DNA of 64,000 nucleotides from Clostridia bacterium (GCA_017547885.1 JAFYOP010000012.1:1-64000); one strand, 5' to 3'. Shown: positions 52,353-61,122, counted from the stretch's first letter. Made by a program: numbers and translations. Notes: a model not told the origin generated them from the letters alone.

Positions 52353-53024
52353 TTAAATAAGACCTATCAGCCCGAAAAGGCCGTTGTATATGTTTATCAT
52401 GCCGCCCATCAGCCAGTTTACTGCCACAGACATAATCCTGCTGAGGCCGCCTGTTGCCAACAGCACCACGAGTATCACAAAGCCATATCTTTCAAGGAAC
52501 ATAAAAGGCTTGAGCCCTACCTTGCGAGCCAGCAGGCATGAAAACACACGATATCCATCCAGCGGAGGGATGGGCAGCAGATTAAATACGCAAAGGCTGA
52601 GGTTGATAAAGTAAAAATAATAGATAATGGTATTCAGCGCGGCATTTCTAAGGCCCACTGTAAGTGCAATGCCATAAAACACCCCCATTGCCGCAAATGC
52701 AAGCAGCAGGTTTGTAACCACGCCTGCAAGGCCTACGATTATTTCATCACGGCGTGGATTTTTAAAGTTGCGTGTATTTATGGGAACAGGCTTTGCCCAG
52801 CCAAAGCGGAACAGCGCCAGCATAACAAATCCCCATGGATCGATATGCGCAAGAGGATTAAGGGTCATGCGGCCAAAGTTAAACGCCGTTGGGTCTCCAA
52901 GGCGATATGCCGCATAGGCATGAGCCCACTCGTGGAAGGCCAGCGCCACCAATATGGCAGGCATCCTATAAAGCAATTCCATTATAAAAGAACCGGCGGA
53001 ACCGGAAAAAATACTGCTAAGCAA
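52353..53024 (-). CDS. M50 family site-2 protease (YwhC-like)
   Basis: A 223-residue polytopic membrane metalloprotease with HEWAHAYAAYRLGD near residue 30 (HExxH) and the third-ligand motif NLLPIPPLDGYRV at about 152. Only the short catalytic core is present, with no PDZ or CBS domain. Substrates are unknown. It is commonly encoded just before scpA in Clostridia, as here. Confidence 0.9.
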   Translation of the reverse strand: MLSSIFSGSAGSFIMELLYRMPAILVALAFHEWAHAYAAYRLGDPTAFNFGRMTLNPLAHIDPWGFVMLALFRFGWAKPVPINTRNFKNPRRDEIIVGLAGVVTNLLLAFAAMGVFYGIALTVGLRNAALNTIIYYFYFINLSLCVFNLLPIPPLDGYRVFSCLLARKVGLKPFMFLERYGFVILVVLLATGGLSRIMSVAVNWLMGGMINIYNGLFGLIGLI

Positions 53025-53100
53025 TTACCTATCTCCTGATGTTTATAATTAGTTTTATTATACGTCATCAGGGAAAACTATGCAACAAACTTAAAATTCC

Positions 53101-54237
53101 TCAGCAATGGAGCCACTCCATGAGAGATCGCTTTATATAGTCAAACACATTTGCTCTATCCACATCCTCTGCACTTACAAGCTCCACCACCCCTACGGTC
53201 TCACCCTCGTGCAGGTATGTAACTGTTCCGACTACTGTACTGCTATTTACAGGTGCCTCCAATATTTCGGGTATCTCCCTCCGCTCTTCCAGTATGGTGT
53301 TTTTTGGCACAAGGGCTACCACGGTTTTATTTGACACTATTGGCACGTTGCTCTTTGTGCCGTTATGCACAGGCATGCTGTCCACTATGGCTTCTCCTTC
53401 CGTTGCCAAAGTCTTTGCGTCATATGCTGCAAAGGCGTATTCCAGCATGCTTTGCGCCTTTTGTGCCCTTTGAGAGGAATTCTGTGCGCCAAATATTGCG
53501 CATATATAGCTTGTGTTTCCCCTCTTTACCGAAAAAACTCCGCAGTATCCTGCCGCAGATGACGATCCGGTGCCTACGCCGTTTGTTCCTACGCAGCTTT
53601 TGAGCAGCTTGTTTGAGCTTGCTAATTCTGTCGTACGTCCGTCCGAATGCTGTATCGTATCATAAAACAATCCGCTGTAAAGTGTAAAACTTTGGCATTG
53701 CATAAGCTCTGCGCCTATCTTAGCTATCTCATGCGGGGTAAAGTTTATTCCGTTTCCTGTAATATCTGTATAATTCCCATCTATTTCCATATCTCTCATA
53801 AGCTCGTTTACAGCAATGGCACAGGCTTCTGCCGACCCATATACTCCTTCAGCAAGGGCGTATATGGCATCTCCTGCGCATATCATGACCGCTGCCTTTA
53901 AAAGCGTCGACATTTCAGCCTGTTCGTATGCTTCCAGAAATGCCGTCGGGCCGCTTATTTTTGCCGCAGCAGCGCTAATGGTTACAGTATCCGTCAAAGC
54001 AATTGAATCACCGTCTATCTTTTTGCACACCGCAAGCAATACGGGCAATCTTGCCAGCCCGCCTGAATCCATTTTTTCCTCTGCATTGTATTCAATTACC
54101 GCAGTACCGCTGTTCTGTTCTATTACCACCGCTGCTTTTATTCCGCTTATGTCCACGGGATATTCTTCGGCATAAGCCGCACCGTATCCCAGCAGCAGCA
54201 CGGCAGCCAATACCACGCACATACATTTTTTCAGCAT
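53101..54237 (-). CDS. Catalytically degenerate DacF/S11-like protein
   Basis: A 378-residue exported protein with signal peptide (about 1-23) and overall S11 D-Ala-D-Ala carboxypeptidase architecture, including the C-terminal beta domain and anchor helix (FDYIKRSLMEWLH). None of the catalytic motifs survives: the SxxK site is replaced by GGLARLPVLLA (about 59-69), SGN by CAGDAIYAL, and KTG by GTNGVGTG. The fold-level pattern (VVIEQNSGTAVIEYNAEEKMDSG; ITGNGINFTPHEIAKIG) is kept, so it is a maintained pseudoenzyme, not a decaying gene: the frame is open and the ribosome site is good. Confidence 0.8.
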   Translation of the reverse strand: MLKKCMCVVLAAVLLLGYGAAYAEEYPVDISGIKAAVVIEQNSGTAVIEYNAEEKMDSGGLARLPVLLAVCKKIDGDSIALTDTVTISAAAAKISGPTAFLEAYEQAEMSTLLKAAVMICAGDAIYALAEGVYGSAEACAIAVNELMRDMEIDGNYTDITGNGINFTPHEIAKIGAELMQCQSFTLYSGLFYDTIQHSDGRTTELASSNKLLKSCVGTNGVGTGSSSAAGYCGVFSVKRGNTSYICAIFGAQNSSQRAQKAQSMLEYAFAAYDAKTLATEGEAIVDSMPVHNGTKSNVPIVSNKTVVALVPKNTILEERREIPEILEAPVNSSTVVGTVTYLHEGETVGVVELVSAEDVDRANVFDYIKRSLMEWLHC

Positions 54238-54244
54238 AATAATA

Positions 54245-54284
54245 CCTCCTTTGCCATCTGTATATATGTATTAGGCAAAGGAGG
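54245..54284 (-). promoter_or_regulatory. Hairpin burying the ribosome site of the DacF-like pseudoenzyme gene
   Basis: CCTCCTTTGCC (54284-54274 on the minus strand) pairs perfectly with GGCAAAGGAGG (54255-54245) over 11 bp with an 18-nt loop. The 3' arm contains AAGGAGG, 7 nt before the ATG. It could also act as the deoB terminator, though the U-run (TATTATT) is weak. Confidence 0.7.
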
Positions 54285-54303
54285 CCGTTATTGCGTTATT
54301 TAA

Positions 54304-55476
54304 TTAAATTATTTCATTGAGGAAGGATTTTCCGGTACGCCAGGGTTCTCCGGTAATATACTCAAATACTGTACTGCCGATATCCGCAAAGGTTTCCCTT
54401 GTGCCAAGGGAAACGCCCTTCTTTACATTCTTGCCCCATACCAGAATGGGAATGTATTCGCGGGTATGGTCTGTTCCGGGATGTACGGGATCACAGCCGT
54501 GGTCTGCGGTTATTATGAGGATATCGCCATCCTTCATGGCTGCCGTGATCTCGGGCAGCTTTGCGTCAAAGGCTTCAAGTGCCAGCGCATAGCCTTCCAC
54601 ATCATTGCGATGACCGTACAGCATATCGGTATCTACCAGGTTTGTAAATATGAAATCGCCCGTGCCGGCCTTGATGTATTCTATGGTGGCCTCTATGCCG
54701 TCTGGATTGTTTTTGGTGTGATTTACCGTAGTAATACCCCGTTTAAAGAATATGTCCTCTATCTTGCCCACAGCCACAGTTTCATATCCCTTAGCCACAA
54801 GGCCGTCAAGTATAGTATCCTCAATGGGAGGTATTGCATAATCCTTGCGGTTTTCTGTGCGGACATATTCCTTTTCGCCGGTAACAAAGGGACGCGCTAT
54901 TACTCTGCCCACAAGGTCCTTGCCCATCAGCAGCCCGCGTGCCTTTTCGCACATGGAATAAAGCTCTTCAAGGGGAATGATTTCCTCATGAGCGGCTATC
55001 TGAAATACGCTGTCGGCGGAAGTATAAACTATGGGCTTGCCGGTAGCAACGTGCTCATCTCCCAGCTCCTGAATTATGGCAGTACCCGAGGCCACCTTGT
55101 TGCCCAGTGTTCCCCTTCCTACGGCAGCTTCAAAGGCATCCATTATATGGGGAGGAAATCCGTTGGGATAGGTTTTAAAGGGCTCATCCATAATAATGCC
55201 GGTCATCTCCCAATGGCCGCAGGTAGTATCCTTGGCCTTGGTCATTTCGGCAGAGCGACCGTAACAGCCCTGTATTTCTCCCGTAAAGGGCTCAAGCCTT
55301 GCATCCTCTATTGCCGCTATGCCCAACTCCCTCATATTTGGAATATCCAGCTTTCCGCGCTCTTTATATATGTTGCCAAAGGTATGTGCACCCACATCGC
55401 CAAATTCTGCGGCGTCAGGAAGTGCGCCAATACCTGCGCTGTCCAGTACTATAACAATTGCTCTTTTATCTGACAT
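54304..55476 (-). CDS. deoB: Phosphopentomutase
   Basis: A 390-residue Mn-dependent alkaline-phosphatase-superfamily enzyme interconverting ribose-1-P and ribose-5-P (and the deoxy forms) in nucleoside breakdown. VIVLDSAGIGALPDAAEFGD at the start, CGHWEMTG with its Thr-region (KAKDTTCGHWE) and ITADHGCDPVHPGTDHTRE are diagnostic. No other nucleoside gene adjoins it. Confidence 0.95.
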   Translation of the reverse strand: MSDKRAIVIVLDSAGIGALPDAAEFGDVGAHTFGNIYKERGKLDIPNMRELGIAAIEDARLEPFTGEIQGCYGRSAEMTKAKDTTCGHWEMTGIIMDEPFKTYPNGFPPHIMDAFEAAVGRGTLGNKVASGTAIIQELGDEHVATGKPIVYTSADSVFQIAAHEEIIPLEELYSMCEKARGLLMGKDLVGRVIARPFVTGEKEYVRTENRKDYAIPPIEDTILDGLVAKGYETVAVGKIEDIFFKRGITTVNHTKNNPDGIEATIEYIKAGTGDFIFTNLVDTDMLYGHRNDVEGYALALEAFDAKLPEITAAMKDGDILIITADHGCDPVHPGTDHTREYIPILVWGKNVKKGVSLGTRETFADIGSTVFEYITGEPWRTGKSFLNEII

Positions 55477-55544
55477 TGCTGCAAAATACCTTTCGTTAGA
55501 TTTGTCTATATAGATTTTACCATTTTTCTATATTCTCAGTCAAT

Positions 55545-56036
55545 TCAGCCAAACAACAGCACCCATGTGCGGGCAACCGACGGTATCATTATTCCTTCAA
55601 CAGTCACGCCGCAAAGCCATACGGCAAACCGCTTTGCCTTATCCTGTATTTGCTCCCGCTCCATTATGTATGACAAGCAAACACATCCTCCGCCAAACAA
55701 TACCAATAGCCCAAGTACCGCCTTCAGTGCGCTGAAGTTACAGGCCAAAGCCCTACAGAACAGCCCTATCAGTACGGCCTTTACCCACAGTGCGGCTACA
55801 GACATTACTTTGCCTATATTTCCTTTCATCACAGAACACCAGCAAAATAAAGCTCCATTTAACAGTATACCTGTGATCGAAAGGCTTAGCAGCGTTATAC
55901 CTTCTGCCAGTCCCATGGCGCTAAGCGCATCATTTATATACTCTCCGCCAAGTTCTGTCGCCATTCCCGCTGCAAAGCCCATAACTGCAGCAAACCCTGC
56001 GGCATACCACGTCCCTTTTATCGCTTTCATAAACAA
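55545..56036 (-). CDS. Polytopic membrane protein, possibly SpoIIM-like
   Basis: A 163-residue protein with four or five membrane helices. In many spore formers spoIIM lies close downstream of spo0A, and the first helix (FAAVMGFAAGMATELG) and the C-terminal (GVTVEGIMIPSVARTWV) weakly resemble SpoIIM, which builds the peptidoglycan-remodelling machine at the septum. The similarity is too weak to be sure; it could be an unrelated small membrane protein. Confidence 0.5.
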   Translation of the reverse strand: MFMKAIKGTWYAAGFAAVMGFAAGMATELGGEYINDALSAMGLAEGITLLSLSITGILLNGALFCWCSVMKGNIGKVMSVAALWVKAVLIGLFCRALACNFSALKAVLGLLVLFGGGCVCLSYIMEREQIQDKAKRFAVWLCGVTVEGIMIPSVARTWVLLFG

Positions 56037-56104
56037 AACCCCGCATGTCCCATTTTTAATAAACTATGAAACACACGGGATATAAATTACATCATCGAGT
56101 TAGC

Positions 56105-56884
56105 CTATCTTTGCCTTAGGCGCATAACGCTACGTTCGGTCATCAGCGCAATAAACTCCTTATTGGTAGGCCGTCCTTTGTACTGATTAACAGTATAACC
56201 AAAAAGCTTATTTATCTTTTCAATATCGCCTCTGTTCCACATGGCCTCTATGAAAGTACGTATGTTTCTTTCAACTTGCTTTGGTGTTGCATTATAAAGC
56301 TTAGCAACATACGGATATACGTCTTTCGTTATAAAACACTGGCTGTCATAATGATCCACACAATAGGTTATCGCCGCCCTTGCATACTGATATCCCATAA
56401 GATTTGCAGGCGCACCCATTCCGTAAAAATAATTGGCAATAACTTTATCACGCAGTTCTTTGCGCTGTTCTTCTTTATTGTCCTCACCTATGCGGCGGGA
56501 AACTTCGTCATCTATGGCAAAGTCAACTATGCGGCTGAATACCACCTCTGGAACCGCAGGCAGAAGCATCACATACAATGCTCCCAACTCCTGCAGCTGC
56601 TCGATAAGCTTATCATCACTAAACGGAGACATAACTATTATGCGTATCCCCTGAGATAGCCCCATAGCATTGAGTTTCTTAAGTACACCAACACCATCTA
56701 ATTTGGGAAGAACCGCATCCAGAAGCAGCACATCAGGCTTTTCCACTGCGATTCTCTGAATTGTTTCATATCCATCATGGGCAAAGGGCATAATATCGAA
56801 TATAGCCATTTCACCCAAATAATCTGACAGTTCACGACAATACACAATATGCTCTTTTGCAATGAGGACTTTGTGCTTCTTCAT
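56105..56884 (-). CDS. spo0A: Sporulation transcription factor Spo0A (receiver atypical)
   Basis: A 259-residue master regulator of sporulation. The C-terminal DNA-binding domain is canonical: AKLYNATPKQVERNIRTFIEAMW and GYTVNQYKGRPTNKEFIALM. The receiver keeps phospho-Asp56 (LLLDAVLP), but the acidic pair at 10-11 is Lys-Glu instead of Asp-Asp, the Thr switch is Ser86 and the conserved Lys is Leu108 (VMLLPAV). Numbering aligns one-to-one with the Bacillus protein in the first 60 residues. ATG 56884 is chosen as AAAGG lies 7 nt upstream. The promoter is 45 nt before. Confidence 0.93.
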   Translation of the reverse strand: MKKHKVLIAKEHIVYCRELSDYLGEMAIFDIMPFAHDGYETIQRIAVEKPDVLLLDAVLPKLDGVGVLKKLNAMGLSQGIRIIVMSPFSDDKLIEQLQELGALYVMLLPAVPEVVFSRIVDFAIDDEVSRRIGEDNKEEQRKELRDKVIANYFYGMGAPANLMGYQYARAAITYCVDHYDSQCFITKDVYPYVAKLYNATPKQVERNIRTFIEAMWNRGDIEKINKLFGYTVNQYKGRPTNKEFIALMTERSVMRLRQR

Positions 56885-56929
56885 CGTCAAGCCTTTCACC
56901 TGTATATATTAGAGATAAACCATGTGATT

Positions 56930-56958
56930 ATTTTACCATCTTTACATACTTTTTCCAA
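56930..56958 (-). promoter_or_regulatory. Extended -10 promoter of spo0A
   Basis: On the minus strand TTGGAA (56958-56953) and TAAAAT (56935-56930) have a 17-nt spacer and a TGG before the -10, so a vegetative sigma-A promoter. Confidence 0.7.
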
Positions 56959-56966
56959 CATCTTGA

Positions 56967-57662
56967 TTAACTTTGATTTTGATGTTCAAAAAAACCACGC
57001 AATTTTAAGCCATCTTTAAATTCAAAGGTGCTATCAAACCATGTTGAACATAATCCTATAAGCTTGCCATTTATAAACGCGCATATGACAGTGCCAAGTT
57101 TTACCCCCTCAAATCTGCCGAATCCAAAGAATGCAAAGGACATTATCACTGCGCAGGCACAGCTTGTACAGTCATAAATGGTTTTAAATTTGTTTATATC
57201 CATGCCGAGCTTTGCGGACACTTCTTTCACAAACATCTCATAGGCTTCAAGGGGTATATATGTGTGGAACAGCAACGACACACCTACTGCGCATACGATC
57301 ATGCCAAGTATGTAAAATGTTCCTCTCGCTGCAAATCCATTGCATGTAATATTTTCCATCACGCTCAGCATTATATCCAGCGTGAAGCCATAAAATATCG
57401 CCGTTATAAACGAGAATAGATACGCTGTTCTAAAGCGCTTCAGCAGCAGCATCATAGCAATCAGCAACACGCCCTGAAACATATATTCTGCCATGCCAAA
57501 GGAAAAGAATGTAAGCGTTTGGGATACTTTCAGATGCAGCAGATACGCAGGAGCCACAACCATGGACATACCAAAGTTCGCCCGCTCCATCATTGCCGTA
57601 CCCAGCGCCAGAATAACTATTCCCATAACATACGCCAACTCGGAATAAAATGTTTTTTTCAT
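56967..57662 (-). CDS. YitT/YczE family (DUF6198) membrane protein
   Basis: A 231-residue protein with about six helices; the start ELAYVMGIVILALGTAMMERANFGMSMVVAPAYLL is typical of DUF6198 members. Function is unknown. It lies between spo0A and a CPBP protein gene and has no clear ties to either. Confidence 0.75.
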   Translation of the reverse strand: MKKTFYSELAYVMGIVILALGTAMMERANFGMSMVVAPAYLLHLKVSQTLTFFSFGMAEYMFQGVLLIAMMLLLKRFRTAYLFSFITAIFYGFTLDIMLSVMENITCNGFAARGTFYILGMIVCAVGVSLLFHTYIPLEAYEMFVKEVSAKLGMDINKFKTIYDCTSCACAVIMSFAFFGFGRFEGVKLGTVICAFINGKLIGLCSTWFDSTFEFKDGLKLRGFFEHQNQS

Positions 57663-57712
57663 CTATCTCCTTTTGTTGACGTTTGATACAGAAACGGCAA
57701 AAGCTGAAATTT

Positions 57713-58444
57713 TTATTTTTTATCTGTTGATATTATAATACCCTTCCTTCGAAGCAGCCAGATACCATATGCCGTACTCAATAATGTTTGTACTGCGGCG
57801 ATGATTATAAGCCATGTGTTTGACGGTTCACACGCAAATACACTGAACGAGTTCACAATGGCATGGGATATAATGCAAGGCACTATGCTGCCGCCGACAA
57901 GAAAAACAGCACTGTAGCAAAAACCTATTGCAGAAGCATAAACAAACTGAAGCATGGTTTCAAAAACAGATGCACCAAGCAGCAGGTTTACAATATGTCC
58001 AAATCCAAACGTAAGGGAAGAAACAATTACGGCAGTCCTAATGTTATCTCTGCACATTGCCTTAAACAGCAGGCCGCGGAAAATCATCTCCTCTAGCAAG
58101 GCAACAAAGCACATGCTCACCACGCTCAGCATAGCCGTAATCCACGGTTGATCGGCACCGAGACCACACCATAAATTGACGGAGGATATTACAGCAAGGG
58201 GAACAAAATATGCAAGGTCGGCAGCCTTTGCTTTGATACTGCACAGACCATAGTATTCAGCCAGTTTTTCACGATGGATAAAGCCAATCAAAATAACCGA
58301 CAGCACAAGTCCAAGCATAGCGGTTATAAGCTTTGGCATGCCTATGCTTTCGGATATTCCATCAGCCACGCTGAAGCCGACTACATATATTATTATCCAC
58401 AGCACTGCAAACCATATGGGCTCTTTACGGTAAAGCTTATTCAT
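57713..58444 (-). CDS. CPBP family glutamic-type intramembrane protease
   Basis: A 243-residue protein with about eight helices. The three CPBP motifs are present: EEMIFRGLLFK (EExxxR, catalytic Glu pair), FGFGHIVNLL (His) and CIISHAIVNS (His/Asn). Members process prenylated peptides or act in bacteriocin immunity; no bacteriocin gene is visible here, so the substrate is unknown. It follows an AAA-type ATPase gene on the same strand by 25 nt. Confidence 0.87.
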   Translation of the reverse strand: MNKLYRKEPIWFAVLWIIIYVVGFSVADGISESIGMPKLITAMLGLVLSVILIGFIHREKLAEYYGLCSIKAKAADLAYFVPLAVISSVNLWCGLGADQPWITAMLSVVSMCFVALLEEMIFRGLLFKAMCRDNIRTAVIVSSLTFGFGHIVNLLLGASVFETMLQFVYASAIGFCYSAVFLVGGSIVPCIISHAIVNSFSVFACEPSNTWLIIIAAVQTLLSTAYGIWLLRRKGIIISTDKK

Positions 58445-58469
58445 ACGGGGCCCCTTCTCTGATCATCCG

Positions 58470-59177
58470 TTATTCCAATAAATATTTTATCATTCTTTCC
58501 GGGTCATCCATAAACTGTTTTGTTATTCGATAGCTCTCGGTTTCACAATAGCTTACCCGCTCCATGCCGTTTTCGGAAAACTGTATTATATCCGCCCCCG
58601 GGAACGCCATAATTATAGGCGAATGAGTAGCTATAATAAACTGCGACCTATTCTTTACCAGCCGGTCCATCAATATCAGCAGCGTAAGAATACGCTGAGG
58701 CGACAGTGCCGCCTCAGGCTCATCCATAATGTAAAAACCGTTTCCTTCAAAACGATTTGTGATCAGGGAAAGAAAAGACTCTCCATGGGACTGCTCGTGG
58801 AAGGAAACTCCCCCATAACGCCTCATTGTGCTGTTTTCATCCAGATAGCTTGCAGTGTTGTAAAAGCTCTCCGCCCTAAGGAAAAATCCATCTTTAGGCG
58901 GTATAGTTCTTATTGGTGTAATATAATCGCACAGGTCGGAATGGGTTGGCTTAGTAGAAAACGCAAAGTCCCTTGAGCCGCCTTCTGCATTAAATCCCAA
59001 AGCTACGGCAACAGCTTCAAGCAAGGTAGACTTTCCGCTGCCGTTTTCCCCCACAAAAAATGTAACGGGGTTTGTCAATTCCAATTCACCCGCCCGATAC
59101 AGGTGCTTTACGGCGGGAAGCTTTGCAAGATATCCTTTCGGCATATCATTCAGCCTGATGCCTGTAATATAGTTCAT
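58470..59177 (-). CDS. Stand-alone AAA/ABC-type ATPase
   Basis: A 235-residue SMC/ABC-like ATPase (AAA_15/AAA_21 type). Walker A is GENGSGKST (about 45-53), the signature-like SHGES occurs near 130, Walker B is YIMDEPEAALSPQR, and the switch His lies in IIATHSPIIMA. No membrane domain or effector is fused. Similar solitary ATPases are common in Bacillota and often annotated as predicted ATPases. It lies 27 nt after a lipoprotein gene and 25 nt before the CPBP gene, so the three probably form an operon. Confidence 0.88.
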   Translation of the reverse strand: MNYITGIRLNDMPKGYLAKLPAVKHLYRAGELELTNPVTFFVGENGSGKSTLLEAVAVALGFNAEGGSRDFAFSTKPTHSDLCDYITPIRTIPPKDGFFLRAESFYNTASYLDENSTMRRYGGVSFHEQSHGESFLSLITNRFEGNGFYIMDEPEAALSPQRILTLLILMDRLVKNRSQFIIATHSPIIMAFPGADIIQFSENGMERVSYCETESYRITKQFMDDPERMIKYLLE

Positions 59178-59204
59178 TTTGCCGTCCTGATTTACGTTTA
59201 GTAC

Positions 59205-59960
59205 TTATTCTCCGATGCGTCGTTCAGAGCTTATATATCCTGACATGACATCCCCTATCTCTTGAATTGCCTCTCTGCCGTTTTCAGGCATGGCTTCTGT
59301 AGATATCCTGACAAAAGCTCCGTCCTTCAGATATTTGCACACCTCAAGCGTCCCATCTATGCTTATACTGTCCTCCATGCTGTTCCACTGGGACATTTTG
59401 TGCTTATCAATCACAGCATAGCAATCTTCCACTGCCTTATAGGGTACGATATAGCTTACACAGGTTTCCTCTGTCTCATCCGCTTCCTTGTGATATACGT
59501 CAAGCATAGCTTCATTGGATTTTTCTGAAGTGCTCAGAACCATTTCAAAATAGCCGTCATAGCCTTCGGCTCCCAATTGCGCCCTGTAATAATCCACAAG
59601 CATCATAGATATAGGCTTTTCTTCTGTATGGGTATTATCCTTTTCAAAACATTTCAGCGCAATATTTTTATCAGGCATTTTAAATTCTATTGTTATCTCA
59701 TTTCCTTCTTTATTTTTGTATTGGATCTGCTGCTCATCCAGATAAAAGGTATATTCCTTATTGTTTTCTGCAAGATTAAAATGCAATTCTACTTTTTCGC
59801 CCGCACCATATGCTTCCTCTGCGTCTGTGTATATTTCCTTTTGACCACAGTAATCTACAGAATATTTTTCCCCTGAACATCCCGCGATAAAAAGCCCCAA
59901 CGACAGGCAAGCCAATAAAAGCCATAAAACAGTACGTTTTTTTTCGATCGTCTTTATCAT
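59205..59960 (-). CDS. Lipoprotein of unknown function
   Basis: A 251-residue lipoprotein: signal peptide with lipobox FIAGC at about 25-29. The mature part is hydrophilic and rich in Glu and Lys; an early strand-rich region (EKVELHFNLAENNKEYTFYL) is followed by a longer mixed region. I recognise no family. ATG 59960 follows TTGGAGAAAGTATTT; the codon for an earlier Met overlaps that site. It heads the lipoprotein-ATPase-CPBP group. Confidence 0.65.
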   Translation of the reverse strand: MIKTIEKKRTVLWLLLACLSLGLFIAGCSGEKYSVDYCGQKEIYTDAEEAYGAGEKVELHFNLAENNKEYTFYLDEQQIQYKNKEGNEITIEFKMPDKNIALKCFEKDNTHTEEKPISMMLVDYYRAQLGAEGYDGYFEMVLSTSEKSNEAMLDVYHKEADETEETCVSYIVPYKAVEDCYAVIDKHKMSQWNSMEDSISIDGTLEVCKYLKDGAFVRISTEAMPENGREAIQEIGDVMSGYISSERRIGE

Positions 59961-60136
59961 AAATACTTTCTCCAAAGAAATGTATCCTTTGTATTTATTT
60001 TATATCATATCAAACCGGGGAGTAATTGTATAGCATAACCGGATAAGCGAAAAGTTTATCATGCCCGGGTAGAGCAATAGCTTGTATTTCATATATGTTG
60101 TATAATTTAAACATACTCTGCTTTGGAGGAATAGCC

Positions 60137-61117
60137 ATGAAAATACTTAATAAAATAGATCTTCATCTTCATATTGATGGTTCGGTTTTACCCCAAACCG
60201 TATATGAGCTTTCCCGTAAATACAACATCGAACCGGAGTGCAAGCTATCTCTGGAAGAAATCACTGCCTCTATGACTATCCCGGAAGGAGAATACGATCC
60301 GGATTTTCTTACCTTTAATCCCCCTCTCAGAGTAATGCAAAATCCCGAGGGTATTCGTCGAGTTACCCGCGAGCTGGTGGAACGTCTGGATTCACAGGGT
60401 CTTATTTACGCCGAGCTTCGCTTTGCCCCGCAATATCATCTAAATAATGGCATGACTCAGGAAGATGCGGTTATTGCAGCCATACAGGGCTTAAATAAGG
60501 GATTAAGCAGCTGCCATTCACTGAAGGCAAACCTTATACTCTGCACAATGAACCACTGTGATCCCTCAGAAAATCATGCGGAAAACATGGAAACCATACG
60601 ATTGGCCGGTAAATACCTTGGCAAGGGGGTATGTGCTGTGGATATGGCGGGATACGAGGAGCGCATGCCCGAATACTCAGATATATTTGAAAAAGCCCAG
60701 ATGCTTGGCATACCGGCTACCACGCACAGTGAATTTACCGTTGCAGATGCACTGAAGTTCGGCACTGCACGCATAGGTCATGGATATCAGACGGCACTTA
60801 TCCCTGAGCTTACCAGAGCTGTAATATACCGTAATGTTACGCTGGAAATGTGCCCTGACAGCAGTCTGTCATATGATTACGGTCTTTCCTGCGATGAAAC
60901 GCATCCCTTGTATGTGCTGTATAAAAAGGGGGCCCGCGTTACGGTTAATACAGATAATCTTACGGTATTAGATACCGACCTTGAAAAGGAATACGCCCTA
61001 TGCCGCAAGATGGGCTTTACGGATGAAGATATAATACGGATGAACAATTATGCCATACAGGCATCCTTTGCAGATGAATCGACAAAAAAAGAGCTGCTGC
61101 AAATACAGTCAATATAG
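60137..61117 (+). CDS. Adenosine/adenine deaminase-like amidohydrolase
   Basis: A 326-residue metallo-dependent hydrolase of the adenosine deaminase family: KIDLHLHIDGS (metal His pair), MCPDSSLSYDY, IGHGYQ (His) and NTDNLT (metal Asp). The usual HAGE catalytic segment reads TTHSEFTVAD here, so the Glu is displaced by one residue; canonical deaminases have NTDDP rather than NTDNL. It could therefore act on a different purine or related compound. ATG 60137 follows GGAGGAATAGCC. It is a lone plus-strand gene within a minus-strand block. Confidence 0.82.
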   Translation: MKILNKIDLHLHIDGSVLPQTVYELSRKYNIEPECKLSLEEITASMTIPEGEYDPDFLTFNPPLRVMQNPEGIRRVTRELVERLDSQGLIYAELRFAPQYHLNNGMTQEDAVIAAIQGLNKGLSSCHSLKANLILCTMNHCDPSENHAENMETIRLAGKYLGKGVCAVDMAGYEERMPEYSDIFEKAQMLGIPATTHSEFTVADALKFGTARIGHGYQTALIPELTRAVIYRNVTLEMCPDSSLSYDYGLSCDETHPLYVLYKKGARVTVNTDNLTVLDTDLEKEYALCRKMGFTDEDIIRMNNYAIQASFADESTKKELLQIQSI

Positions 61118-61122
61118 CAATA

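Noticed and set aside
57713..58444. CPBP protease as a bacteriocin immunity gene
   Set aside because: No precursor peptide, modifying enzyme or exporter is nearby, so the role cannot be supported.
58470..61117. ATPase plus adenosine deaminase as a RADAR-type defence system
   Set aside because: RADAR needs a large RdrA ATPase and a long RdrB deaminase in one operon. Here the ATPase has 235 residues, the deaminase 326, they are on opposite strands and a lipoprotein gene lies between.
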